A DNA stretch of 64,000 bases from positions 721,472-785,471 of the forward strand of contig NZ_JZEF01000001.1 of assembly GCF_001013475.1 (NCBI RefSeq). The letters are read 5' to 3'. Shown one piece after another: positions 39,567-50,541 of the stretch. Positions within the stretch are counted from its first letter, which is position 1. Every line of letters begins with the position of its first letter. This stretch comes from Xanthomonas arboricola pv. juglandis (GTDB lineage Bacteria > Pseudomonadota > Gammaproteobacteria > Xanthomonadales > Xanthomonadaceae). The notes beneath the pieces are model-generated. The model searched no databases and was not told the origin of the DNA. It worked only from the letters and a program-made list of their open reading frames with translations. A program made the translations under genes and the position numbers.

Positions 39567-41831
39567 TCAGAACTCCTGCCAGTCGCTGGGGCCTGCCGTG
39601 GCTGCCGCTGTCGCCGTGCCCGCGGTGCTGCGGCGTGGCGCTGCGTTGCTGCCGGCACGTGCGGCCGGGCGGGCGGCAAAGCGTGCATTGACCGGCGCAG
39701 CGACCATCGATGCGGGCTGACGCGCGGCCGGGCCCTGCTCGACGATCTTGAACACGGCCACCGCCTCGGTAAGCTGCTGGGCCTGTTCTTCCATCGCGCG
39801 GGCAGCGGCGGTGGCTTCTTCCACCAGCGCGGCATTCTGCTGGGTGGCTTCGTCCATGTGGGTGACGGTCTGGTTGACCTGTTCGATGCCGGCCGACTGT
39901 TCCTGCGAGGCCGCGGAGATCTCGCCCATGATGTTGGTGACGCGCTGCACGCTGGCGACGATCTCGGCCATGGTCTTGCCGGCCTGGTCCACTAGCTGCG
40001 AACCGTCGGCAACACGCTGCACCGAGTCGTCGATCAGGCTCTTGATCTCCTTGGCCGCTGCCGACGAACGCTGTGCCAGGGTGCGCACCTCGGAGGCGAC
40101 CACCGCAAAGCCGCGGCCCTGGTCGCCGGCACGCGCCGCTTCCACGGCGGCATTCAAGGCCAGGATGTTGGTCTGGAACGAGATGCCGTCGATGACCGAG
40201 ATGATGTCGGCGATCTTCTTGGACGAGGCTTCGATCCCGCTCATGGTCTCGACCACCTTGCTGGCGATCTCGCCGCCTTGCGAGGCCACGCCGGCGGCAC
40301 CGATGGCGAGTTGATTGGCCTGGCGTGCGCTTTCGGCGTTCTGGCGCACGGTGGAGGTGAGTTCTTCCATCGAGGCAGCGGTTTCCTCCAGGTTGGCGGC
40401 CTGCTGCTCGGTGCGCTGCGACAGATCCTGATTGCCGGCGGCGATCTCGCTGGCAGCGGCACTGATCGAGGTGGCCGAATGCTGGATGTGTCCGACGATG
40501 CCGGCCAACTGGGTCGCCGTGGCGTTGGCGTCGTCGCGCATCTGTGCGAACACGCCCTTGAACTCGCCGTCCATGCGCGCAGTCAGGTCGCCCGCCGCAA
40601 TCGCGCGCAGGATGCCCGACAGCGACTGCAGGCTGCCGTCGGCGGTGGCCATCAACTGGTTGAGGCTCTCGACCATGACGCGGAAATCGAACTGGAACTG
40701 CGCCGCATCGCCGCGTGCACCGAAGTCGCCGTCGGCGGCGGACTGGGCCAGTTGCTTGATCTGCTGATTCATCGAGGACAGGTTGGTCTTCACCTGCGCC
40801 ATGGTGTCGGTCAGCCTGGCCTTTTCGCCCGGCAGCGCGTCCATGTCCTCGCTGAGGTCGCCGATCGCGTAGCGGCCCATGATCTGTGCCAGACGCAGCG
40901 TGACCTGGACGTGGCTGTCGACCAGCGCGTTGGTGTCGCCGGCCATGCGGCCGTAGTCGCCCGGGAACGCCTCGGCATCCATGCGGAAGCTGATCTGGCC
41001 GCTGTCGTGGCGCTTGGCCATGTCCAGCTGCGCGGTGATCAGGTTGCGCACCTGCGACTGCATCTTGTCCATCGCCTGCAGCAGACGACCGGTCTCGTCG
41101 CTGGCCTCGCTGTGCACGGCGTTATCGAGCTTGCCGTCGGCGATCGCCTCGGCAGCACGGGTGGCGCGGTTCAACGGGCCGGTGAGGCTGCGGGTGATCG
41201 TCCAGGCCAGCAGGGCGCTCAGCAGCACCACCGCAAGGCCGCCGCCGATCAGCATGCTGCGGCCACGCGCCATCGAGGCATTGGCCTGGTCGTAGGCCAG
41301 CTGGCTGCTCTTGCGCTGCGCGTCCGAGTAGGTACGGATCGCATCCTGCCAGCGCTGGGTGGCCGGCGCGGCGCGTTCAAGCAGGATCGGCATGGCCTGG
41401 TCGACCTTGCCGGCGGTGCCCAGTTCGCGCACCTGCTGGTTATGCGCCAGTGCCTGCTCGCGGGTCGAATCCAGCGCGTTGCGCAGTTCCTGGTCGTGCG
41501 CGTCGGCGGGAAATGCGTAGAGCTTGTCGCGCAGCTCCTTGTAGCGAATGCGCTGGGCGTCGATCACTTCGCCGAACTGGCGATTCTGCTCGGCAGTGGT
41601 CGGCAGCACGATGTTGCGCAGATTCAACGAGATGGTGGCATTGGCGTCCAGCATGTCGGTGGCGTACTGGATCATCGCCATGTTGCGGTTGACGATGGTG
41701 TCCAGGCGTTCGCGCGCCTGGCTGAGCGTGTACAGACCGGCGGCCACCAGCGCGCAGGAGAGAAGGATCAAGACGCCGAAGGCCAGGGAAAGGCGCTTGC
41801 CGACGTTGAAGCGGTGCAGGAAGGAGTTCAT
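39567..41831 (-). CDS. Methyl-accepting chemotaxis protein (receptor 2)
   Basis: The product is 754 residues from the ATG at 41831 ([19 protein letters not shown]); upstream in-frame codons lack a family match. TM1 is at about 12-32. A four-helix-bundle periplasmic sensor (about 33-190) contains the typical [20 protein letters not shown] segment. TM2 is at about 192-212, HAMP at about 213-265, and two further HAMP-like modules lie within about 290-480. The signalling domain (about 485-700) has the [17 protein letters not shown] tip. The C-terminus SDWQEF supplies the CheR/CheB docking pentapeptide. It has its own promoter and terminator. Confidence 0.95.
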   Translation of the reverse strand: MNSFLHRFNVGKRLSLAFGVLILLSCALVAAGLYTLSQARERLDTIVNRNMAMIQYATDMLDANATISLNLRNIVLPTTAEQNRQFGEVIDAQRIRYKELRDKLYAFPADAHDQELRNALDSTREQALAHNQQVRELGTAGKVDQAMPILLERAAPATQRWQDAIRTYSDAQRKSSQLAYDQANASMARGRSMLIGGGLAVVLLSALLAWTITRSLTGPLNRATRAAEAIADGKLDNAVHSEASDETGRLLQAMDKMQSQVRNLITAQLDMAKRHDSGQISFRMDAEAFPGDYGRMAGDTNALVDSHVQVTLRLAQIMGRYAIGDLSEDMDALPGEKARLTDTMAQVKTNLSSMNQQIKQLAQSAADGDFGARGDAAQFQFDFRVMVESLNQLMATADGSLQSLSGILRAIAAGDLTARMDGEFKGVFAQMRDDANATATQLAGIVGHIQHSATSISAAASEIAAGNQDLSQRTEQQAANLEETAASMEELTSTVRQNAESARQANQLAIGAAGVASQGGEIASKVVETMSGIEASSKKIADIISVIDGISFQTNILALNAAVEAARAGDQGRGFAVVASEVRTLAQRSSAAAKEIKSLIDDSVQRVADGSQLVDQAGKTMAEIVASVQRVTNIMGEISAASQEQSAGIEQVNQTVTHMDEATQQNAALVEEATAAARAMEEQAQQLTEAVAVFKIVEQGPAARQPASMVAAPVNARFAARPAARAGSNAAPRRSTAGTATAAATAGPSDWQEF

Positions 41832-41929
41832 GGAGTGACCTGAGCGAATGTGCCGTTGGATGGAGTGGCATGCAGCGCAGTGCTGGAGCAGTGCGTTGCA
41901 CGTCATCCCTTGTGTGATGCGTCGGTCAG

Positions 41930-41956
41930 ATAACGGCGTTAGCGCTGCTGCATTGA
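41930..41956 (-). promoter_or_regulatory. Sigma-28-like promoter of receptor 2
   Basis: The minus strand reads TCAA-N15-GCCGTTAT, about 99 bases before the ATG at 41831. Confidence 0.6.
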
Positions 41957-42186
41957 GGCAGGCTGGACCGGTCGGTAAAGCCGGGTCTCAGGCACGTGAC
42001 TGCCATGTGTATGCGGGGTAGGGGATCGGTGGGGGTGTGTGGGGAATATCCCTAGAAAACCCCGCTTGAATGCGGTTTTGGAGGTGCGCCGGCGCAGGCC
42101 GGCCCGGACGATGTGAAGTGCGATTTCACGCTGCCCACGGTGCATAGCGGCTTGCGGACAGCTGCCTGGTCGTGCACAACGCAAAA

Positions 42187-42208
42187 CGGCACCGCGTGTG
42201 CGGTGCCG
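42187..42208 (-). terminator. Terminator of receptor 3
   Basis: CGGCACCGC-GTGT-GCGGTGCCG has 9-bp perfect arms followed by TTTT on the minus strand, 131 bp after the receptor 3 stop. Confidence 0.8.
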
Positions 42209-42338
42209 TGATAAAGATGCTGCTGATGCGGATTACATGGCCGCGTGCCTGGGCGTGGTGTGCTCCTCGCGCACAGACACGCGCGTTGCAGAGCCGGCAT
42301 GCACGCCCTGCGGACGTGCCGACAGCGGTCAGTGCCGC

Positions 42339-44597
42339 TTAGAACTCCTGCCAGTCGCCCACGTCGGTTGTCGTCGCGGATGCGCCTGCGGCGCTGCGCC
42401 GCAACGGCGCGGCACTGCTGGTGCGGGCGATCGGACGCGGTGTGCCGCGGGCATTGGCGGGCGCATTGGCAATGGCCGACAACTGGCGCGCCACCGGTGC
42501 GTGCTCTGCAACCTTGAACACGGCGACCGCTTCGGTGAGCTGCTGGGCCTGTTCTTCCATCGCACGTGCGGCGGCGGTGGCTTCTTCCACCAGCGCGGCG
42601 TTCTGCTGGGTGGTTTCGTCCATCTGGGTGATGGTCTGGTTGACCTGCTCGATGCCGGAGTACTGCTCCTGCGACGCGGAGGAAATCTCGCCCATGATGT
42701 TGGTGACGCGCTGCACGCTGGCCACGATCTCGGCCATGGTGGTGCCGGCCTGATCGACCAGGGTGGCACCCTGGGTGACCTTGTCGACCGAGTCGTCGAT
42801 CAGCTGCTTGATTTCCTTCGCCGCACTGGCCGAACGCTGCGCCAGGGTGCGTACCTCCGAGGCAACCACCGCGAAGCCACGGCCTTGCTCACCGGCGCGC
42901 GCCGCTTCCACCGCTGCGTTCAGTGCCAGGATATTGGTCTGGAAGGCGATGCCGTCGATGACGCTGATGATCTCGGCGATCTTCTTCGACGAGCCCTGGA
43001 TGTCGGACATCGTGGTGACCACCTTGGCCACCACGTCGCCGCCTTGCGACGCCACGGCCGCCGCGCCGATGGCGAGCTGGTTGGCCTGGCTGGCGTGCTC
43101 GGCATTCTGCTTGACGGTGGAGGTGAGCTCTTCCATCGAGGCGGCGGTTTCCTCCAGATTGGCGGCCTGCTGCTCGGTGCGCTGCGACAGGTCCTGGTTG
43201 CCGGAGGCGATTTCGCCCGATGCCAGGCCGATCGCGTCGGCAGCGCTCTGGATGCGGCCCACGATGCCGGCCAGCTGTGCGGCGGTGGCGTTGGCGTCGT
43301 CGCGCATCTGCGCAAACACACCCTGGTACTGGCCGCTCATGCGTGCGGTGAGGTCGCCGGCGGCGATCGACTGCAACAGGCCGGACAGCGACTGCAGATT
43401 GCCGTCGGCGGTCGCCATCAGGTTGTTGAGGCTTTCCACCATCACGCGGAAGTCGTACTGGAAGCGCTCGGCATCGCCGCGGGCGCTGAAGTCGCCGTTG
43501 GCCGCCGACACCGCCAGGTGCTTGATCTCGGTATTCATTGCCCTCAGATTGACCTTGACCTGCGCCATGGTGTCGCTGAGCAAGGCCTTTTCGCCGGGCA
43601 GCTTTTCCATGTCCTCGGACAGGTCGCCGATCGCATAGCGGCCCATGATATGCGCCAGGCGCATCTTCACCGCCAGATGCGAGCCGACCAGGGCATTGGT
43701 GTCCTTGGCCATGCGGCCGAAGTCGCCGGGGAAGGCACCGGCATCCATGCGGAAGCTGATCTGGCCCTCGTCGTGGCGCTTGGCCATGTCCAGCTGGGCG
43801 GTGATGAGGTTGCGTACCTGGCCCTGCATGCGATCCATGGCCTGCAACAGACGGCCGGTTTCGTCGTTGGACTGCGTGCGCACGTCGTTGTCGAGATTGC
43901 CGTTGGCGATCGCTTCGGCGGCGCGGGTGGCCTGTGTCAGCGGGCGCACCAGGCTGCGGGTGATCAGGAAGCCGAGCAGGGCGCTGAACAGCACCACCGC
44001 CAGCCCGCCGCCGATCAACATCGCACGGCCACGTGCCATTTCCTCCGTGGTGGCGACATAGGCTTCGCGGGTGCGCTGGCGCTGCAGGTCCGAATACTCC
44101 GTCAATGCGTTCTGCCAATGCTGCGTACCCGGTGCGGCCTTCTCCAGCAGCAGTTTGAGTGCTTCGTCAGGCTTGCCCGTCAGGCCCAGCTGCGCGACCG
44201 CGTCGTTGGTCTTGCGGGCCTGGTCGCTGGCCAGGTCGATGCGGTCGCGGATCTGGGTGGCCTGGGGCGAGGCAGAAAACGCGTACAGCTTGCGGCGAGT
44301 CTCCTCGTAGTCCTTCAGCTGGTCCTTGATGACGGCGTAGAAACGCAGATTGTCTTCTTGCGAGGTGGGCAACACGATATTGCGCAGCTGCACGGCGATG
44401 ACCGAGGTGGCGTTGGTCATGTCCTGCGCGTATTGCATGATCGTGATGTTGCGGTTGACCACCGTGTCCATGCGGTCGCGGGCCTGCGCCAGCGTGTAGA
44501 GGCCGGCAGCGACCAGTGCGCACGACAACAGGATCAGCGTGCCGAAGGCGAAGCTCAGGCGCTTGCCGACGTTGTACCGTTGAAGAAGAGCGATCAT
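42339..44597 (-). CDS. Methyl-accepting chemotaxis protein (receptor 3)
   Basis: The product is 752 residues from the ATG at 44597 ([19 protein letters not shown]). The layout is the same as receptor 2: TM1 about 10-32, four-helix-bundle sensor with [21 protein letters not shown]2 about 190-212, HAMP and HAMP-like modules ([35 protein letters not shown]), then the signalling domain with [17 protein letters not shown]. It ends in GDWQEF. The cytoplasmic half is very close to receptors 2 and 5 while the sensor differs, which suggests duplication with sensor divergence or gene conversion of the signalling part. Confidence 0.95.
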   Translation of the reverse strand: MIALLQRYNVGKRLSFAFGTLILLSCALVAAGLYTLAQARDRMDTVVNRNITIMQYAQDMTNATSVIAVQLRNIVLPTSQEDNLRFYAVIKDQLKDYEETRRKLYAFSASPQATQIRDRIDLASDQARKTNDAVAQLGLTGKPDEALKLLLEKAAPGTQHWQNALTEYSDLQRQRTREAYVATTEEMARGRAMLIGGGLAVVLFSALLGFLITRSLVRPLTQATRAAEAIANGNLDNDVRTQSNDETGRLLQAMDRMQGQVRNLITAQLDMAKRHDEGQISFRMDAGAFPGDFGRMAKDTNALVGSHLAVKMRLAHIMGRYAIGDLSEDMEKLPGEKALLSDTMAQVKVNLRAMNTEIKHLAVSAANGDFSARGDAERFQYDFRVMVESLNNLMATADGNLQSLSGLLQSIAAGDLTARMSGQYQGVFAQMRDDANATAAQLAGIVGRIQSAADAIGLASGEIASGNQDLSQRTEQQAANLEETAASMEELTSTVKQNAEHASQANQLAIGAAAVASQGGDVVAKVVTTMSDIQGSSKKIAEIISVIDGIAFQTNILALNAAVEAARAGEQGRGFAVVASEVRTLAQRSASAAKEIKQLIDDSVDKVTQGATLVDQAGTTMAEIVASVQRVTNIMGEISSASQEQYSGIEQVNQTITQMDETTQQNAALVEEATAAARAMEEQAQQLTEAVAVFKVAEHAPVARQLSAIANAPANARGTPRPIARTSSAAPLRRSAAGASATTTDVGDWQEF

Positions 44598-45312
44598 TTG
44601 GGGGTCTCGAGGCAGTGGGGCAAGAAAGGACAAAACGCGTCGGCGCGGACGCGTGGGTCTGATGCAGGTACGGCAAGGCAGGCATCCAGCCAATCCATCG
44701 CGCGGGCAACAGCGGGAGACCCCGGCGATGACAAGGCTGGTAAGCGTGCCGTGGAAGGTAACGGCCAGTGGTTGGGCGACTGAACTGGTCAGCCGCGCTG
44801 CGTATGGGCGGCCGTCACCGAAGTGACGCGCATGTGCAGAAATGGACCGGAAACGTCGATGTGCTTGCCATCCCCGCATCTGCATCGACCAGCGGATTCA
44901 CATCTGGCTCACTCGTTCGAGCGTGGATGAGACGTTGCGGTTGCAAGGACAGACGGGCGGACGGCACCGGCTGCTGGAGCGATGCAGCAGCCTGGTGACC
45001 CTGGCGCCGTATGCGCAGGCGGGGCTATTGGCTGCGGCAGTATTGCCTGCGGCAGGCATCTAACCTGCGCTAGGCAGTTGAAGCGAGTCCGCAACGGCGG
45101 GGTGGCGCCACTGCCTCGGTTGCGACCCGGATGCAGTGCGAGATCGCAGGGTAGGCGGGGTGGGTCAGCCAGTCTCGGTCGAGATACCGCGGCCGGCGGC
45201 CGCGTAGCAGACACCGCGGCCAGTGACCGCGCAGCACGAGTGCACGGTGTGACTGCCCCCATGCGCGCGGCGTCGCCCACCGCGCGCGTACCCAACTCCG
45301 CACACAGGGGCG
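44598..45312. other. Intergenic region between receptors 3 and 4
   Basis: About 715 bp. It holds the candidate promoter for receptor 3 (44758-44784) and, near the receptor 4 end, a GC-rich hairpin GCGCGCGG/CCGCGCGC (45263-45287) lacking a T run. The remaining sequence has no repeat of families A or B and no gene I can support. Confidence 0.55.
44758..44784 (-). promoter_or_regulatory. Candidate sigma-28-like promoter of receptor 3
   Basis: The minus strand reads TTCA-N15-GCCGTTAC (or TCAG with a 14-base spacer), about 160 bases before the ATG at 44597. It is weaker than the others. Confidence 0.45.
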
Positions 45313-47787
45313 TCAGGCGGCACGCACGCGTCGGGCCGGCACCACGGCAGCGTGCAGCTGGAACACCGACACCGCATCGCGCAACTGCTGCGCCTGCTGT
45401 TCCATCGCCCGTGCAGCGGCGCTGGCTTCTTCCACCAGCGCGGCGTTCTGCTGGGTGGCCTGGTCCATCTGTGCGACGGTCTGGCCGACCTGTTCGATGC
45501 CCTGCGACTGCTGCTGCGAGGCGTCGCTGATCTCGTGCATGATCTCGGTGACGCTGCGCACCGAGTCGACGATGTCCTGCATGGTGCGACCGGCCTGGCT
45601 GACCAGCACATTGCCTTGCTCGACCCGGCACACCGAATCGTCGATCAGCTGCTTGATCTGCTTGGCCGCGCCGGCCGAGCGCTGCGCCAGCGTGCGCACT
45701 TCCGAGGCGACCACCGCAAAGCCGCGCCCCTGTTCGCCGGCGCGGGCCGCTTCCACTGCCGCGTTCAAGGCCAGGATATTGGTCTGGAACGCGATGCCGT
45801 CGATGACCGAGATGATGTCGGCGATCTTCTTGGACGCGGCCTGGATGCCGGCCATGGTGCCGACCACGTCGCCCACCACCGTGCCACCTTGCGAAGCCAC
45901 CGCGGCGGCGCCGGTCACCAGCTCGCTGGCGCGCCGCGCGTGCGCGGCGTTGCTGCGCACGGTGGAGGTGAGCTCTTCCATCGCGGCGGCGGTTTCCTCC
46001 AGGTTGGCGGCCTGCTGCTCGGTGCGCTGCGACAGCTCCTGGTTGCCGGAGGCGATCTCGCTGGCGGCAGCGTTGATGGCATCGGTGGAGCGCTGGATGC
46101 GTCCGACGATATCGGCCAGCTGCGCCACGGTGGCATTGGCATCGTCACGCATCTGCGCGAACACGCCGTGGAAGTCGCCCTGCATGCGGGTGGTGAGGTC
46201 GCCTGCCGCGATGGCCTGCAGCACGCCGGACAACGCCCCCAGATTGCCGTCTGCGGTGGCCATCAGCTGGTTGAGGCTGTCGACCATGGCCAGGAAGTCG
46301 TGCTGGAAGCGCTGCGTATCGCCACGCACGCTGAAATCGCCGTTGGCGGCGGCCTGCGCCAGCAGCCTGATCTCGTTGTTCATTGCCGATAGGTTGGCCT
46401 TGACCGCATCCATGGTGTCGCTGAACACGGCTTTCTCGCCGGGCAGTCGGTCCATGTCCTGGCTCAGGTCGCCGATCGCATAGCGCGACATGATCTGGGC
46501 GAGTTTCATCTTCACTGCGATATGCGAGCCGACCAGGGCGTTGGTGTCGTGCACCATGCTGGCGTAGGCGCCCGGAAAGGCATCGGCGTCCATGCGGTAA
46601 CTGATCTGGCCGGCATCGTGGCGTTGCGCCATCTCGCTCTGCGCGGCCAGCACGCGCTGCAGCTGCTCCTGCATCCGGCGCATGTTGTCGAGCAGCTGGC
46701 CGGTTTCATCGCGGCTGGGCGCGGCGATAGGCTCGCCGAGCTGGCCTTGGGCGATATTGGCCGCCACCGCAGCGGCGCGGCGCACATTGCGGGTCAGCCT
46801 GGACAGGGTGGACCAGCCCAGCGCCGCGATCAGCGCGGCCAGCAGCGACAGTCCGGCAATGGCCTGCCACATCGCGTTGCGGGCATCGGCCAGGTGACGT
46901 TCGGACTGGCGCTGCAAGGCCTGCAGCGAGACGCTGCCGAGCGCTTGCATGGCCTGGCCGAGCGCGTCCAGCGCAGCGTTCCACTGGAGATCGGCGCTGG
47001 CGTCGTTGCCGTCCAGCGCGGTGCCGAGTGCGGCCAGCGCCGCGTTCGCACGCGCGGTTTCGGCCTTGGCGGCATCGGCCAGCGCGGGGTCGGGCTGTTC
47101 CAGCAGGCCGATCGCCTTGTCCAGCTCGTGGCGGAAACGCCGGTGGCTGCGCGCCAGCTGGTTGAGCTGTTCGCGCAGCATGGCGCGGCTGCCGGTCGCC
47201 TGCGACGGGTCGCTGGCCGCATCCAGGCGGGTCAGCGACTCGGTGGCATCGGGGCTGTAGATCAGCGTGGCCACCACCAGGTGGTAGCTCTCGATATACG
47301 GGGTGTAGACCAGCTGGCTGTCGTCGCGCAGGGCATCGAGTGCGGCAAACGCCTGTTCGCTGACGGCGGCGTAGCCGTTTGCAGCGGCAGCGGCGACGTG
47401 GCGTTGCTGCAGGCCCAGCAGGGCCTTCTGGCTGCGTTCGAAGCCCGGCATGGTTGCCGTGGTGGCCAGCAGGCGCTGCAGATCGCGCTCGGCGCGCTCG
47501 GCCGCGGCGCGGGCGGTGCTGCCGCTGTCCACGTGGGCCGCGTGCAGATCGGTGATCAGCCCCAGCATCTGTTCGAGCGGCGCATAGCTGCGCAACTCGT
47601 TGCTGCTGATGGCCACACTTTCATTGAGCTTGCCGCTGTACAGCAGCACCGGAATGACCAGGCCGGCCAGCGCCAGCATCCCGATCACACCAAGCTTCCT
47701 GGCGATTGCCAGATCATCCCAGCGGCTGCTCCAGCGATGCGCAGAACGTGGGGCGGTCGGTGGCGACGGCACGGGCGAGGTGATCAT
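45313..47787 (-). CDS. Methyl-accepting chemotaxis protein without pentapeptide (receptor 4)
   Basis: The product is 824 residues. The N-terminal tail is proline-rich ([18 protein letters not shown]), with TM1 at about 30-52. The periplasmic sensor is long (about 53-315), alanine-rich and helical ([40 protein letters not shown]), unlike the four-helix sensors next to it. TM2 is at about 315-335, followed by HAMP modules and the signalling domain with [17 protein letters not shown]. The C-terminus ([10 protein letters not shown]) has no xWxxF peptide, so adaptation would depend on CheR bound to neighbouring receptors. A sigma-28-like promoter lies immediately upstream in the 107-bp gap to receptor 5. 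Confidence 0.93.
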   Translation of the reverse strand: MITSPVPSPPTAPRSAHRWSSRWDDLAIARKLGVIGMLALAGLVIPVLLYSGKLNESVAISSNELRSYAPLEQMLGLITDLHAAHVDSGSTARAAAERAERDLQRLLATTATMPGFERSQKALLGLQQRHVAAAAANGYAAVSEQAFAALDALRDDSQLVYTPYIESYHLVVATLIYSPDATESLTRLDAASDPSQATGSRAMLREQLNQLARSHRRFRHELDKAIGLLEQPDPALADAAKAETARANAALAALGTALDGNDASADLQWNAALDALGQAMQALGSVSLQALQRQSERHLADARNAMWQAIAGLSLLAALIAALGWSTLSRLTRNVRRAAAVAANIAQGQLGEPIAAPSRDETGQLLDNMRRMQEQLQRVLAAQSEMAQRHDAGQISYRMDADAFPGAYASMVHDTNALVGSHIAVKMKLAQIMSRYAIGDLSQDMDRLPGEKAVFSDTMDAVKANLSAMNNEIRLLAQAAANGDFSVRGDTQRFQHDFLAMVDSLNQLMATADGNLGALSGVLQAIAAGDLTTRMQGDFHGVFAQMRDDANATVAQLADIVGRIQRSTDAINAAASEIASGNQELSQRTEQQAANLEETAAAMEELTSTVRSNAAHARRASELVTGAAAVASQGGTVVGDVVGTMAGIQAASKKIADIISVIDGIAFQTNILALNAAVEAARAGEQGRGFAVVASEVRTLAQRSAGAAKQIKQLIDDSVCRVEQGNVLVSQAGRTMQDIVDSVRSVTEIMHEISDASQQQSQGIEQVGQTVAQMDQATQQNAALVEEASAAARAMEQQAQQLRDAVSVFQLHAAVVPARRVRAA

Positions 47788-47813
47788 GGATGCGTCTCAT
47801 AGGCGTACGCAGC

Positions 47814-47841
47814 CTATCGGCCGATCACCGTTGTGCCTTGA
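47814..47841 (-). promoter_or_regulatory. Sigma-28-like promoter of receptor 4
   Basis: The minus strand reads TCAA-N16-GCCGATAG, with the -10 element 27 bases before the ATG. The -35 half overlaps the base of the hairpin at 47840-47868. Confidence 0.65.
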
Positions 47842-47868
47842 GCCGGCCGGTGTCGCGCCGGCCGGCTC
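47840..47868 (-). terminator. Hairpin between receptors 5 and 4
   Basis: GAGCCGGCCGG-TGTCGCG-CCGGCCGGCTC has 11-bp perfect arms and starts 27 bp after the receptor 5 stop. It lacks a T run. It overlaps the next promoter, so termination and initiation share the same bases. Confidence 0.5.
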
Positions 47869-47894
47869 CATTCAGACTGTTGTGCCCGCTTGGC

Positions 47895-50147
47895 TCAGAA
47901 CTCCTGCCAGCTGGTGTCGTTGCTGGGCGCGGTGGCGACCATGCGCGGCCTGGCCGCGGCGGTGCGTCCGGCCGCTGCCACCTTGGCCTTCAGCGCGGGA
48001 GTCACCACCGGGCGCGGCGGCACGGTGCGCACCGGTGCCTTGGCATAGGCATGGGCATCGGTCTTGAACACCGCAACGGCGTCGGTGAGCTGGGTGGCCT
48101 GGTCTTCCAGCGCCCGTGCGGCGGCAGTGGCTTCTTCCACCAGCGCGGCGTTCTGCTGGGTGGTCTCGTCCATCTGGGTGACGGTCTGGTTGACCTGCTC
48201 GATGCCCGAGGATTGCTCCTGCGAGGCGGCGGAGATCTCGCCCATGATGTCGGTGACCCGCTGCACGCTGGACACGATCTCGCCCATGGTCTTGCCGGCG
48301 CTGTGCACCAGCACCGACCCCTCGGAGACACGCTGCACCGAGTCGTCGATCAGCCCCTTGATCTCCCTGGCGGCCGCCGACGAGCGTTGCGCGAGCGTCC
48401 GCACTTCCGAGGCAACCACGGCAAAGCCGCGGCCCTGTTCGCCGGCACGCGCCGCTTCCACCGCCGCGTTCAAGGCCAGGATGTTGGTCTGGAACGAGAT
48501 GCCGTCGATGACCGAGATGATGTCGGCGATCTTCTTGGAGGAGGCTTCGATCCCGCTCATGGTCTCGACCACCCTGCTGACGATCTCGCCGCCCTGCGAG
48601 GCCACACCAGCCGCGCCGATGGCGAGCTGGTTGGCCTGACGTGCGCTCTCGGCGTTCTGCTTGACGGTGGAGGTGAGCTCTTCCATCGAGGCAGCGGTTT
48701 CCTCCAGGTTGGCGGCCTGCTGTTCGGTGCGCTGCGACAGATCCTGGTTGCCGGCCGCGATCTCGCTGGCGGCGCCCTTGATCGACACCGCCGAGGCCTT
48801 GATGCCGCTGACGATCTCGGCCAGCTGCGTGGCCGTGGCGTTGGCATCGTCGCGCATCTGCGCGAACACGCCGCGGAAATCGCCGCTCATGCGCGCGGTG
48901 AGGTCGCCGGCGGCGATGGACTGCAGCAGGCTGGACAGCGACTGCAGATTGCCGTCGGCGGTGGACATCAGGTTGTTGAGGCTTTCCACCATCAGGCGGA
49001 AGTCGTACTGGAAGCGCTCGGCATCGCCGCGGGCACTGAAGTCGCCGTTGGCCGCCGACACGGCCAGATGCTTGATCTCGGTATTCATCGCGCCGAGATT
49101 GACCTTGACCTGGGCCATGGTCTCGCTGAGCACGGCCTTTTCGCCGGGCAGTTTCTCCATGTCCTCGGACAGGTCGCCGATCGCGTAGCGGCCCATGATC
49201 TGCGCCAGACGCAGCTTCACCGCGATGTGCGAGCCCACCAACGTATTGGTGTCATGCGCCATGCGGCCGTACTCGCCGGGGAAGGCGTCGGCATCGATAC
49301 GGAAGCTGATCTGGCCATCGTCGTGGCGCTTGGCCATGTCGGTCTGGGCGGCGAGCAGGTTGCGCAACTGCAGCTGCATCTTGCTCATCGCCTTGAGCAG
49401 GCGGCCGCTTTCGTCGTTGAACTGGGTGTCGACGTCGTTGTCCAGCTTGCCGCCGGCAATCGATTCGGCCGCGCGGGTGGCCCGGCTCAGCGGCTGGGTC
49501 AGGCTGCGGGTGATCAGCAGGCCCAGCACGCCGCTCAGCAGCACCACCAGCAGGGAGCCGGCGATCAGCAGCTTGCGCGAGTCGTCCATGGATTGCAGCG
49601 CAACGGCGGAGGCCTCGGCCGACAGCGTGTTCTGCAGCGCGATGTTCTCGGCGATCTTGTCCTGCCACTGCTGCATCGCCGGTGCGGCCTTGGTCAGCAG
49701 CAAGGGCAGGGCCTCATCGCTATGGCCGGTCTGGACCAGGTCCATGACCTGGTCGTTCAATGCCTTGACCACGGCGCGGCGGCGATCGATTTCTGCGCGG
49801 ATCTCCCGGCCCTGGTCAGACGGTGGAATCGTATACAGCGCTTCGCGTGCCTTGGAGTAGTCGGCGCGCGCAGCCTGGATGGTCTCGATAAACTTGAGAT
49901 TATCTTCGCTGCTGGTTGGCAAAACCACATTGCGGATCTGCATCGCAATAATGTAGTTGGCATTCATCATGTCGTTGGACAGGCGAATCTTCACCATGTT
50001 CTGGTGCACCAGATCGTCGACCAGGGTGCGTGCCGAGCTCAGCCCGCGATAGCCGATAATGGCAATGAGGGCGGAGAGAACGATCAGCACGGCAAATGCC
50101 GCCGCCAGTCGGGGGCCGACGTTATAGCGTTGAAGAAATGCAGTCAT
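47895..50147 (-). CDS. Methyl-accepting chemotaxis protein (receptor 5)
   Basis: The product is 750 residues from the ATG at 50147 ([19 protein letters not shown]). TM1 is at about 12-33. The four-helix-bundle sensor ([24 protein letters not shown]) is followed by TM2 at about 190-212 and HAMP plus HAMP-like modules ([20 protein letters not shown]). The signalling domain tip is [17 protein letters not shown], and the C-terminus TSWQEF is a docking pentapeptide. The upstream 390-bp gap is unusually A+T-rich. Confidence 0.95.
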   Translation of the reverse strand: MTAFLQRYNVGPRLAAAFAVLIVLSALIAIIGYRGLSSARTLVDDLVHQNMVKIRLSNDMMNANYIIAMQIRNVVLPTSSEDNLKFIETIQAARADYSKAREALYTIPPSDQGREIRAEIDRRRAVVKALNDQVMDLVQTGHSDEALPLLLTKAAPAMQQWQDKIAENIALQNTLSAEASAVALQSMDDSRKLLIAGSLLVVLLSGVLGLLITRSLTQPLSRATRAAESIAGGKLDNDVDTQFNDESGRLLKAMSKMQLQLRNLLAAQTDMAKRHDDGQISFRIDADAFPGEYGRMAHDTNTLVGSHIAVKLRLAQIMGRYAIGDLSEDMEKLPGEKAVLSETMAQVKVNLGAMNTEIKHLAVSAANGDFSARGDAERFQYDFRLMVESLNNLMSTADGNLQSLSSLLQSIAAGDLTARMSGDFRGVFAQMRDDANATATQLAEIVSGIKASAVSIKGAASEIAAGNQDLSQRTEQQAANLEETAASMEELTSTVKQNAESARQANQLAIGAAGVASQGGEIVSRVVETMSGIEASSKKIADIISVIDGISFQTNILALNAAVEAARAGEQGRGFAVVASEVRTLAQRSSAAAREIKGLIDDSVQRVSEGSVLVHSAGKTMGEIVSSVQRVTDIMGEISAASQEQSSGIEQVNQTVTQMDETTQQNAALVEEATAAARALEDQATQLTDAVAVFKTDAHAYAKAPVRTVPPRPVVTPALKAKVAAAGRTAAARPRMVATAPSNDTSWQEF

Positions 50148-50347
50148 GATCAATTCCCGGCAGGCGGTGCGCAATGGATGGGAGCGATCAGGTGACGCCG
50201 AACAGTGTCTGCGTCACATGTCGCTATTCGCAGTAACGGCGCACGACAGCATCGCTGAATACCTCGATATCAAAAAAATATATAACGCGGTCAGGCTTGT
50301 GAAAAATAATAAATCGCGAGAATGGAATTGATCGGTTTGTGTAATCG

Positions 50348-50376
50348 TTATCGGCGGGGGATGACGCCGAACTCGA
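50348..50376 (-). promoter_or_regulatory. Possible sigma-28-like promoter of receptor 5
   Basis: A perfect GCCGATAA -10 element is present, but the best -35 (TCGA) is 17 bases away instead of 15, and the ATG lies about 200 bases downstream. It is a weak case. Confidence 0.35.
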
Positions 50377-50475
50377 CAATAATCGTATTGCTACATAAAT
50401 AAAAAGTTATTCGAATGCTGTTTTATTCTTTATCGGGTTGATGCGCCTTTTAAAAAGCGTGGCGCGGCATAAAAA

Positions 50476-50501
50476 AAGCCGCGCTCTGGAGAGCGCGGCT
50501 T
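50476..50501 (-). terminator. Terminator of receptor 6
   Basis: AAGCCGCGCTC-TGGA-GAGCGCGGCTT has 11-bp perfect arms followed on the minus strand by a run of T (AAAAAAA at 50471-50477). It lies 41 bp after the receptor 6 stop. Confidence 0.93.
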
Positions 50502-50541
50502 GCGTTTGACGGCGGCCAGTGTGCGGCCGCTGCGGCGAGGC

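Larger units (their letters stand above)
41832..42338. other. Intergenic region between receptors 2 and 3
   Basis: About 500 bp without a gene. It contains the receptor 2 promoter (41930-41956), a poly-purine/G-rich stretch around 42010-42045, and the receptor 3 terminator (42187-42208). About 130 bp remain between that hairpin and the receptor 3 stop. Confidence 0.6.
50148..50541. other. A+T-rich intergenic island between receptors 5 and 6
   Basis: The segment from about 50240 to 50440 has runs such as CAAAAAAATATATAACG and CATAAATAAAAAGTTATTCG in a genome that is otherwise strongly G+C-rich. It carries a GCCGATAA sigma-28-type -10 element (50348-50355, minus strand) and ends in the receptor 6 terminator (50476-50501). 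No gene is present. Confidence 0.7.

Noticed and set aside
44768..45063. Small + strand frames between receptors 3 and 4 as a hidden gene
   Set aside because: There are two overlapping frames of similar length, no ribosome site and no recognisable domain. Nothing distinguishes them from chance frames.
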